From positions 1 to 14,043 of the forward strand of contig JAGABD010000105.1 in the NCBI GenBank assembly GCA_017614795.1: 14,043 nt of DNA, in the 5' to 3' direction. This DNA is from Bacteroidales bacterium. Its GTDB lineage: Bacteria; Bacteroidota; Bacteroidia; Bacteroidales; UBA932. This document shows positions 8,701 to 14,043 of the stretch, piece by piece (positions within the stretch are counted from its first letter, which is position 1; each line of letters starts with the position of its first letter). The translations under genes and the position numbers were made by a program. The notes under the pieces were generated by a model. That model had not been told where the DNA came from. It did not search any database and saw only the letters and a program-made list of their open reading frames with translations.

Positions 8701-9090
8701 TTATCTTTTAGGTAATCTTCTGAATGTCAATGTCTTGTCCGACCAGGGAGATGTCTGGCGGGGGATTGTCACGATGCCGGACTCCTCGTCGTGGACGCTG
8801 TGCCCGAGATGAAGCGCAAGGGCTGTCGCGATCGCGACTTCGGTCTCTCCGCCGAGTTCGGCTTCGAGCGCCATCGAAATGGCGGCCGCTGTTTCTGCGT
8901 CGGCGTTCTTCTGCCCCTTGAGCGCCTTGCGCATCGCCCTGCGGACCTTACGCGGCACCCATTCCCCGACGGCCTTGAGGTCGGCCTGCTGGGATACGGC
9001 GCCGATTATGGTATACACGCAGAACAGCACGAGCAGCGCTGTGAAGACCACGCAGATGCAGATCAGGGCGATATAGAGGTTGTGCGTCAT
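8701..9090 (-). CDS. OadG-like small membrane subunit of the decarboxylase
   Basis: 129 residues with one N-terminal membrane helix (about 7-30, NLYIALICICVVFTALLVLF) and a cytoplasmic tail. In the related oxaloacetate and methylmalonyl-CoA decarboxylases, the gamma/delta subunit of this kind assembles the carboxyltransferase onto the membrane pump. The tail is longer than in Klebsiella OadG (about 80 residues) and includes a helical stretch ADAETAAAISMALEAELGGE. It ends in SPWSDKTLTFRRLPKR, a C-terminal pattern (small-Pro-Trp, then Arg-x-Leu-Pro) that I recognise from Bacteroidota OadG proteins. It overlaps mmdA by 4 bases (ATGA) and lies 3 bases before mmdC. The assignment rests on topology, position and the C-terminal motif; the sequence itself is weakly conserved. 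Confidence 0.82.
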   Translation of the reverse strand: MTHNLYIALICICVVFTALLVLFCVYTIIGAVSQQADLKAVGEWVPRKVRRAMRKALKGQKNADAETAAAISMALEAELGGETEVAIATALALHLGHSVHDEESGIVTIPRQTSPWSDKTLTFRRLPKR

Positions 9091-10649
9091 AACGGCAGGT
9101 TGTCGTGTTTCTTCGCGGGAATCTCCTGGCGCTTGTTCTGGAGCGATTCAAGGGCGCGGATGATGCGGAAACGGGTGTTCCTGGGCTCTATCACGTCCTC
9201 GATGTAGCCCTTCTGGGCGGCCTGGTAGGGGTTGTTGAAGAGTTCTTCGTATTCGGCCTTCTTCGCATCGCGCACTTCGGCCTGCTTCGCAGGGTCGGTC
9301 TCGGCCTTGATTTCCTTGCCGTAGAGCACGTTGACGGCTCCGTCGGCTCCCATCACCGCGATCTGCGCGCTGGGCCAGGCGTAGTTGAGGTCGCCGCGAA
9401 GCTGCTTGCAGCTCATCACGATATGGGCTCCGCCGTAGGCCTTGCGAAGGGTGACAGTAACCTTGGGAACGGTGGCTTCGCCGTATGCGTAGAGAAGTTT
9501 CGCGCCGTTGGTGATCACTGCGCCATATTCCTGCTGGGTGCCGGGGAGGAAGCCCGGAACGTCAACGAGGGTGACAAGGGGAATGTTGAACGCGTCGCAG
9601 AAGCGAACGAAACGCGCGGCCTTGCGGCTGGCGTTGATGTCGAGCACTCCGGCAAGATGCATGGGCTGGTTCGCCACGATGCCGACGCTGCGGCCGGCGA
9701 AGTGGGCGAATCCGACGATTATGTTCTTCGCGAAGTCGCGGTGGACCTCGAAGAAGTCGCCGTCATCGACAATCTCCCTTATGACCTCGTACATGTCGTA
9801 GGCCTTGTTGGGATTGTCGGGGATAATATCGTTGAGCTTGTCGGAAACGCGTGCCAGGGGGTCTTGGGTGGGACGCTCGGGAGCGGTTTCCATATTGTTC
9901 TGGGGAATGTAGGAGAGCAGTTTCTTGATGGTGTCGATGCCGTCCTGCTCGTTCTCGGCGGCGAAGTCGGCGACGCCGCTCTTGGAGGCGTGCACTGCGG
10001 CTCCGCCAAGGGTCTCCTGGTCCACGTCTTCTCCTGTGACGCTCTTCACGACCGCCGGGCCGGTGAGGAACATATAGGAGGACTTCTTGACCATTAGGGT
10101 GAAGTCGGTGAGGGCGGGGGAGTAGACCGCTCCGCCTGCGCAGGGACCGAAAATGCCCGAAATCTGTGGAACCACGCCGCTGGCGAGGATGTTGTGCTCG
10201 AAGATGTCGCCGTACCCGGCGAGGGCGTCGATGCCTTCCTGGATGCGTGCTCCGCCGGAATCGTTGAGTCCGACGACCGGAGCTCCGGCGCGCATCGCCA
10301 TATCCATCACCTTGCAGATCTTCTCGCTCATCGTCTTGCTGAGAGAACCTCCGCTGACTGTGAAGTCCTGCGCGTAGACGAAAACGGGGCGTCCCGCTAT
10401 GGTGCCCTGTCCCGTCACGACGCCGTCCCCGTCGGGATGCGAAGCGTCCATTCCGAAGTTCGTGCAGCGGTGCTGGACGAACATGTCGAACTCCTCGAAA
10501 CTGCCTTCGTCGAGCAGAAGGGCGAGGCGTTCGCGTGCGGTGAGCTTGCCTTTGGCGTGCTGGGCCTCGATCCTGGCCGGACCTCCTCCCAGTTTGGCGG
10601 CTTCCCGCCTCTGCACCAGAGATTTGATTTTTTCCTGCTGAATACTCAT
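9087..10649 (-). CDS. mmdA: Acyl-CoA carboxyltransferase, methylmalonyl-CoA decarboxylase alpha subunit
   Basis: Transfers the carboxyl group of (S)-methylmalonyl-CoA to biotin on MmdC, yielding propionyl-CoA. 520 residues, normal for the MmdA/PccB family. The N-terminal carboxyltransferase half includes GKLTARERLALLLDEGSF (34-51), SGGARIQEG (131-139), GPCAGGAVYSPAL (168-180) and MFLTGPAVVKSVTGEDV (193-209). The C-terminal half includes VDVPGFLPGTQQEYG and RKAYGGAHIVMS. The same fold serves propionyl-CoA carboxylase, but no biotin carboxylase gene is present, and the following genes are OadG-, MmdC- and MmdB-like, so the decarboxylase reading is preferred. It heads the operon; the leader is short, without a Shine-Dalgarno sequence. 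Expected role: last energy-conserving step of succinate-to-propionate fermentation. Confidence 0.94.
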   Translation of the reverse strand: MSIQQEKIKSLVQRREAAKLGGGPARIEAQHAKGKLTARERLALLLDEGSFEEFDMFVQHRCTNFGMDASHPDGDGVVTGQGTIAGRPVFVYAQDFTVSGGSLSKTMSEKICKVMDMAMRAGAPVVGLNDSGGARIQEGIDALAGYGDIFEHNILASGVVPQISGIFGPCAGGAVYSPALTDFTLMVKKSSYMFLTGPAVVKSVTGEDVDQETLGGAAVHASKSGVADFAAENEQDGIDTIKKLLSYIPQNNMETAPERPTQDPLARVSDKLNDIIPDNPNKAYDMYEVIREIVDDGDFFEVHRDFAKNIIVGFAHFAGRSVGIVANQPMHLAGVLDINASRKAARFVRFCDAFNIPLVTLVDVPGFLPGTQQEYGAVITNGAKLLYAYGEATVPKVTVTLRKAYGGAHIVMSCKQLRGDLNYAWPSAQIAVMGADGAVNVLYGKEIKAETDPAKQAEVRDAKKAEYEELFNNPYQAAQKGYIEDVIEPRNTRFRIIRALESLQNKRQEIPAKKHDNLPL

Positions 10650-10667
10650 ACTGCGCTATTGTATTAC

Positions 10668-10688
10668 AATTCGCAAAGATAGCGAATT
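10668..10688. promoter_or_regulatory. Inverted repeat in the mmdA-recF divergent region, candidate operator
   Basis: AATTCGC (10668-10674) and GCGAATT (10682-10688) are perfect inverted copies 7 bases apart, and the spacer is mainly the mmdA -7 element. A second palindrome, ATTGTA-T-TACAAT (10658-10670), overlaps it over the predicted mmdA start. A protein bound here could also cover the -33 region of the recF promoter. Confidence 0.4.
10674..10681 (-). promoter_or_regulatory. -7 element of the mmd operon promoter
   Basis: TATCTTTG on the minus strand fits TAnnTTTG. The predicted start is near 10667, giving a leader of about 18 bases. No good TTG lies at the -33 distance (the bases there read TAC), so the promoter may need an activator. 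Confidence 0.6.
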
Positions 10689-10694
10689 TTTTAT

Positions 10695-10702
10695 TACTTT
10701 TG
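10695..10702 (+). promoter_or_regulatory. -7 element of the recF operon promoter
   Basis: TACTTTTG fits TAnnTTTG and lies 18 bases before the recF ATG, so the predicted leader is only about 12 bases with no Shine-Dalgarno sequence. The -33 region is not well matched. It faces away from the mmdA promoter. Confidence 0.55.
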
Positions 10703-10720
10703 TAGGATTGACAAGCTGCC

Positions 10721-11818
10721 ATGGCGATACTGAACAAGATAGTGGTCCAGAATTTCCGCAACATCGAGTTGCAGGAACTCGAATTCTGCGCCAACGTCAA
10801 CTGCCTCTCCGGAGGCAACGGCGAGGGCAAGACGAATCTGCTGGATGCAATCTGGTATCTTTCGATGACCAAAAGCGCCACCGGTTCCGCCGACTCCTTC
10901 AACCTGCGTTACGGCGCTCCCTTCTTCGCGATAGCGGGCACCTACACGCTGCCCTCGGGGCAGGAAACCCGCGTCTCGGTGCAGGTCCAGGGAGGGGAGA
11001 AGCAGATGCGCCGCGACGACAAGCCGTACACCCGCCTGGCGTCCCATATCGGGCTGCTTCCCGTGGTTATGGTGAGCCCTTCGGACATCTCGCTGGTCAG
11101 CGACTCCGGCGAGGAGCGCCGCCGCTTCGTCAATTCCGTGCTTTCGCAGATGGACGTCCAGTACCTGGGCAACGTCCAGCAGTACGTAAGGCTTCTGCAG
11201 CAGCGCAACCGCCTCCTCAAGGAGGGCAACATAGATTTCGGTTATATGGAGGCCCTCGACGGGAAGATGGACGCCGTCGCCCAGCCCATCTTCGAGCGCC
11301 GTCGCGACTTTGTCGCCGGCATCGCGCCGGTGGTACAGGAGTACTACTCCCGCATCTCCGGAGGACGCGAAATGGTTTCCATCTCCTACCGTTCCGACCT
11401 GCAGAAGGGCGACCTCAAGGACGTGCTCAAGGCGCATCGCGACCGCGACCTGCTGATGCATTACACCACGGCCGGAATGCAGAGGGACGATTTCATCTTC
11501 GAGATGGGAGGCCATCCGATACGCAAATGCGGCTCCCAGGGCCAGCAGAAGTCGTTTCTCGTGGCACTCAAGTTCGCGCAGTACGAACTTATGAAGCAGG
11601 CTTCGGGATACCCTCCGATGCTTCTGCTCGACGACCTTTTCGACAAGCTCGACCTGGGCCGCGTGCAGAACCTGCTCTCGATGGTTTCGGGCAACGAGTT
11701 CGGACAGATTTTCCTGAGCGATTCCAACAAGGTCCGCCTCCGCGGCATAGTGGACGGACTTACTTCGGAACGCACATATTACGAGGCGAAAGGGGGCGTC
11801 TTCACCAGGAATGGCTGA
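10721..11818 (+). CDS. recF: DNA replication and repair protein RecF
   Basis: SMC-like ATPase that helps RecO and RecR load RecA at gaps in replicating DNA. 365 residues, normal length. Walker A is GGNGEGKT (31-38), the ABC/SMC signature is GSQGQQK (271-277), Walker B is MLLLDD (300-305) followed by the D-loop DKLD (308-311), and FLSDSN (331-336) is near the switch His/Ser position. The opening MAILNKIVVQNFRNI is the usual first strand and supports this ATG. In many bacteria recF lies beside dnaN; here it heads a small operon with the DUF721 gene, which overlaps it by 8 bases, as is common in Bacteroidota. Confidence 0.97.
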   Translation: MAILNKIVVQNFRNIELQELEFCANVNCLSGGNGEGKTNLLDAIWYLSMTKSATGSADSFNLRYGAPFFAIAGTYTLPSGQETRVSVQVQGGEKQMRRDDKPYTRLASHIGLLPVVMVSPSDISLVSDSGEERRRFVNSVLSQMDVQYLGNVQQYVRLLQQRNRLLKEGNIDFGYMEALDGKMDAVAQPIFERRRDFVAGIAPVVQEYYSRISGGREMVSISYRSDLQKGDLKDVLKAHRDRDLLMHYTTAGMQRDDFIFEMGGHPIRKCGSQGQQKSFLVALKFAQYELMKQASGYPPMLLLDDLFDKLDLGRVQNLLSMVSGNEFGQIFLSDSNKVRLRGIVDGLTSERTYYEAKGGVFTRNG

Positions 11819-12134
11819 CAATATCGCACCCAAGCGCGCCCTGCCCATCAGCGACGTGCTGAAACTTATGATAGTCCGCGGCGGAGCCCGGGCCACCCAC
11901 AATGCCCAGAGAATCTATCTCGCCTGGAACGAAGCGTCCGGGGCGGGGGAGGACACTATCCGCAGATACTACCGCGACGGCCGTCTGGTCATCACCCTGA
12001 ACTCTTCCGTGGTGCGCAGCGCGCTCTCTTTCCAGAAGGACACCCTGATAAAGAAAATAAACGCCATAATAGCGCAGGACAGCCTCTACATCGGCGACGG
12101 CGAAGAAGCGGTGAAAGAACTGGTACTCAAATGA
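11811..12134 (+). CDS. DUF721 protein, DciA-like
   Basis: 107 residues belonging to the DUF721 family, which includes DciA, a protein that helps the replicative helicase DnaB in bacteria without DnaC/DnaI loaders. The family pattern is visible: an amphipathic N-terminal segment with the target LAWNEASGAG (about 39-48), then a KH-like fold of the form GRLVITLNSSVVRSALSFQK (57-76) and a terminal helix with a final strand. It is short because Bacteroidota members lack the long C-terminal extension. It overlaps recF by 8 bases and pdxB by 4 (ATGA), so its translation is coupled to both. A helicase-loading role is inferred from the family; I cannot show it from the sequence. Confidence 0.88.
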   Translation: MADNIAPKRALPISDVLKLMIVRGGARATHNAQRIYLAWNEASGAGEDTIRRYYRDGRLVITLNSSVVRSALSFQKDTLIKKINAIIAQDSLYIGDGEEAVKELVLK

Positions 12135-13162
12135 AACTTGTAATAGACTCCGCGATTCCTTTCATCCAGGGCGTTTTCGAACCCTGGTGCAGCGTGTTGT
12201 ACAAGGAGGGTGGAAGCATCACCCGCGAAGACCTTGCAGATGCGGACGGAATGATAATCCGATCCCGCACGAAGTGCGACGCGGAGCTGCTCGAAGGCAC
12301 TCCCGTCAAGATCATCTCAACCGCTACCATAAGCACCGACAACGTGGATCTCGCATATTGCCGCAGCAAGGGCATCTTCGTGCAGAACGCTCCCGGCAGC
12401 AACGCCGGCGGCGTGATGAACTATGTCTTCTCCGCTCTTTACGGCGCAGCTTCCCGCAAGAGCATCCCCCTGATGGGAGCCACGATGGGAATCGTCGGAG
12501 TGGGGCAGGTAGGCAGGCGCGTCGAGACTATGGCCCGCCACCTCGGCTTCAAGGTGCTCCTCTGCGACCCTCCGAGGGCCGAATACGAAGGCCCGGGCCA
12601 GTTCTGCACCCTCGACTATCTGCTTCAGAATTCGGACATAGTCACTCTGCACGCGTCGCTCAACGCTTCCACAAAGGGAATGGCGAACGCGGACTTCTTC
12701 GACAAGATGAAGTTCGGCGCCCTCTTCGTGAACACCGCCTGCGGCGAACTGGTGGACGACGACGCGCTGATTGCCGCCATTCCGAAGCTCGGCCCCGTCA
12801 TCATCGACGCCTGGAACAACGAGCCCGACATCAACGAAACCCTGCTTGCGATGGTGGACATCGCCACTCCGCACATAGCAGGATACTCCTACCAGGGAAA
12901 GCAGCGCAGCACGGCTGCCGCAGTGAGGGCTGTCGCGCGCTATTTCGACATCCCCCAGCTCTTCGAGTTCTTCCCTCCGACCGACATCAAGGAACTGGAG
13001 GCCGTGAAGCTCGATTTCACCGGAATGACGCAGGGCGAAATAACGTCGAAGATCCAGTACAACTACCCGATTTTTACGGACGATTTCATGTTCCGCATCA
13101 ACCCCTCGGGCTTCGAGAAACTGCGTGCCGACTATAGTTACAGGCGCGAGTTCTTCATTTGA
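12131..13162 (+). CDS. pdxB: 4-phosphoerythronate dehydrogenase PdxB (divergent; catalytic Arg replaced)
   Basis: NAD-dependent D-2-hydroxyacid dehydrogenase that oxidises 4-phosphoerythronate in pyridoxal-phosphate synthesis. 343 residues, shorter than E. coli PdxB (about 380) because of a reduced C-terminal dimerisation part, as in other Bacteroidota. The Rossmann motif is GIVGVGQVGRRVE (120-132). The catalytic Glu231 (NNEP) and His248 (TPHIAGYS) are present. The catalytic Arg of the NxSRG motif is missing: the segment reads NTACGELVDD (201-210) with Cys204. The family motifs GTDHID and GCNS are also changed (ISTDNVD at 67-73, GSNA at 89-92). It may therefore be a weakened or altered enzyme. 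Its ATG overlaps the DUF721 stop, and it is the last gene of the recF operon. Confidence 0.88.
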   Translation: MKLVIDSAIPFIQGVFEPWCSVLYKEGGSITREDLADADGMIIRSRTKCDAELLEGTPVKIISTATISTDNVDLAYCRSKGIFVQNAPGSNAGGVMNYVFSALYGAASRKSIPLMGATMGIVGVGQVGRRVETMARHLGFKVLLCDPPRAEYEGPGQFCTLDYLLQNSDIVTLHASLNASTKGMANADFFDKMKFGALFVNTACGELVDDDALIAAIPKLGPVIIDAWNNEPDINETLLAMVDIATPHIAGYSYQGKQRSTAAAVRAVARYFDIPQLFEFFPPTDIKELEAVKLDFTGMTQGEITSKIQYNYPIFTDDFMFRINPSGFEKLRADYSYRREFFI

Positions 13163-13173
13163 ATAATATTTAT

Positions 13174-13181
13174 TATTTTTG
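13174..13181 (+). promoter_or_regulatory. -7 element of the TPR-yebC promoter
   Basis: TATTTTTG fits TAnnTTTG, 32 bases before the TPR gene ATG, in an A/T-rich 51-base gap. The -33 region reads TTC, an imperfect match. The preceding AATAAT/ATTATT dyad (13162-13177) is too A/T-rich to be a convincing terminator for pdxB. Confidence 0.5.
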
Positions 13182-13213
13182 CACCCTCAAAAGTAAACTA
13201 GACAGATTTAGAT

Positions 13214-13888
13214 ATGGCCAACAAACCCAACCCCAAGGAACTGGAGCGCAAGGAGCAGATCGAGAATACCGTCTCCAGGACCGAACAGTTTTTCAACGAA
13301 AACAAGAACCTTATTTACGGCATCCTCCTCGGCATCCTCGTAGTGGGACTCGCCGTTCTGGGATATCACAAGTACATCTACCGTCCCAAGTGCCAGGAAG
13401 CGCAGTACCAGGCAGTGGCGGCCGAGAACGCTTTCCAGCAGGGTGAATTCGAAATCGCCCTGAACGGCGACGGCAATTCCCTCGGCTTCGCCCAGGTCAT
13501 CGAGGACTACGGTGCCAAGGCCGGCAAGGCCGTTTATCTCTACGCCGGCGTCTGCGAGCTCCAGCTCGGCAACAACGACAGCGCTATCGCGTATCTTCGC
13601 AAGTACAACGGCAAGGAGCCCATCCTCGCCGCCCGTGCTAAGGCCTGCCTCGGCGACGCTTATGTGAATCTCGAGGATTACAAGGCGGCCGTTTCCAGCT
13701 ACAAGCACGCGATCAAGCTCGCCGACAACGACTTCGCTGCAGGTTATCTGCGCAAGCTCGGCGGCGTCTATGAGCATCTCGGCGACAAGGCAGCCGCCCT
13801 GGAGTGCTACAAGACCATCAAGGACAAGTATCCCGCCAGCGTCGAGGCATACGACATCGACAGTTTCATCGTCGCAGTGGAGGACTAG
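13214..13888 (+). CDS. Membrane-anchored tetratricopeptide repeat protein
   Basis: 224 residues. A charged cytoplasmic N-terminus (1-31) precedes a single membrane helix (about 33-51, LIYGILLGILVVGLAVLGY), and the rest should lie in the periplasm. Residues about 103-210 read as three or four TPR units, for example ARAKACLGDAYVNLEDYKAA (140-159) and YLRKLGGVYEHLGDKAAALE (178-197). The layout (short tail, one helix, TPRs) resembles YfgM-type proteins, which assist envelope protein folding, but no specific partner can be named. In Bacteroides a similar gene is usually found near recF and ribH; here pdxB lies between recF and it, and yebC follows. It has its own promoter and no Shine-Dalgarno sequence. 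Confidence 0.88.
   Translation: MANKPNPKELERKEQIENTVSRTEQFFNENKNLIYGILLGILVVGLAVLGYHKYIYRPKCQEAQYQAVAAENAFQQGEFEIALNGDGNSLGFAQVIEDYGAKAGKAVYLYAGVCELQLGNNDSAIAYLRKYNGKEPILAARAKACLGDAYVNLEDYKAAVSSYKHAIKLADNDFAAGYLRKLGGVYEHLGDKAAALECYKTIKDKYPASVEAYDIDSFIVAVED
13879..13883 (+). promoter_or_regulatory. Shine-Dalgarno site of yebC
   Basis: GGAGG with an 8-base spacer to the yebC ATG, inside the last codons of the TPR gene. Confidence 0.65.
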
Positions 13889-13891
13889 TCT

Positions 13892-14043
13892 ATGGGAAGA
13901 GCATTTGAATTCCGCAAGGAGCGCAAGATGAAGAGGTGGGGACATATGGCCCGCACCTTCACCAAACTCGGAAAGGAAATCACCATCGCGGTGAAGCAGG
14001 GCGGTCCCGATGTGACCGGCAACCCCCGTCTCCGCGCCCTTAT
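13892..14043 (+). CDS. yebC: YebC/PmpR (TACO1) family protein, 5' part only
   Basis: The first 50 codons are visible before the window ends; I translated them directly. The start [20 protein letters not shown] followed by [18 protein letters not shown] and NPRLRAL is the Bacteroidota form of YebC (DUF28), which elsewhere opens MAGHSKWANIKHRK. Members were described as transcription regulators and, more recently, as factors that help ribosomes through proline stretches. The ATG lies 3 bases after the TPR stop and has GGAGG with an 8-base spacer, so it is probably co-transcribed and coupled to the TPR gene. Confidence 0.95.
   Translation, partial: MGRAFEFRKERKMKRWGHMARTFTKLGKEITIAVKQGGPDVTGNPRLRAL

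Noticed and set aside
9087..10649. Propionyl-CoA carboxylase beta subunit
   Set aside because: No biotin carboxylase subunit is present, and the gene is followed by OadG-, biotin carrier- and MmdB-type genes, which mark a decarboxylase operon.
10694..11902. 402-codon open frame on the minus strand opposite recF
   Set aside because: Antisense to recF, whose ATPase motifs are complete; the translation is a composition artefact.
13162..13177. Terminator hairpin after pdxB
   Set aside because: AATAAT/ATTATT is A/T only, too weak for a terminator stem, and it overlaps the next promoter.

Overview
The window looks like a chromosomal segment of a GC-rich member of the Bacteroidales (Bacteroidota), most likely an uncultured gut-type lineage. 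The evidence is the Bacteroidota -7 promoter element TAnnTTTG upstream of four transcription units, the Bacteroidota-style V-ATPase gene order with a DUF2764 gene, the 'MGRAFEFRK' variant of YebC, a short DUF721 protein next to recF, and mostly leaderless or Shine-Dalgarno-free first genes. Genus cannot be decided from sequence reading alone. I see no mobile element, CRISPR array, tRNA or rRNA, and no stretch above 300 bases lacks a gene.

Region 1 (1-6983, minus strand) is a V/A-type ATPase operon, transcribed E - DUF2764 - A - B - D - I - K, with K running off the left edge. Genes overlap or abut, so they are probably translationally coupled. There are no recognisable C, F or G/H subunits; the DUF2764 gene sits where a subunit C would be expected. 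The K subunit keeps what appears to be the full Na+ ligand set known from Enterococcus hirae NtpK. A good Bacteroidota promoter lies at 7011-7041.

Region 2 (7068-10649, minus strand) is a biotin-dependent, Na+-translocating decarboxylase operon: acyl-CoA carboxyltransferase (mmdA), OadG-like small membrane subunit, biotin carrier (mmdC) and the membrane Na+ pump subunit (mmdB/oadB). There is no biotin carboxylase gene and the carboxyltransferase is of the MmdA/PccB type, so methylmalonyl-CoA decarboxylase (succinate to propionate fermentation) is the best reading. The mmdB gene is full length in one frame but is cut by a single in-frame TAG between its two halves, with a GGAG-N9-GTG restart signal directly over it. 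The mmdC linker carries a hairpin-forming stretch with codon use unlike its surroundings.

Region 3 (10650-10720) is a 71-base divergent promoter region between mmdA and recF containing two nested inverted repeats.

Region 4 (10721-13162, plus strand) is recF - DUF721/DciA-like - pdxB, joined by short overlaps: replication/repair genes followed by the vitamin B6 gene, whose product has Cys in place of the usual catalytic Arg.

Region 5 (13214-14043, plus strand) is a membrane-anchored TPR protein and the start of yebC, probably one transcript.

Taken together, regions 1 and 2 place two predicted Na+ machines head to tail on one strand: a decarboxylase that exports Na+ and a rotary ATPase whose ring appears to bind Na+. 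This suggests a local sodium-energy module, with the caveat that mmdB is interrupted in this sequence.
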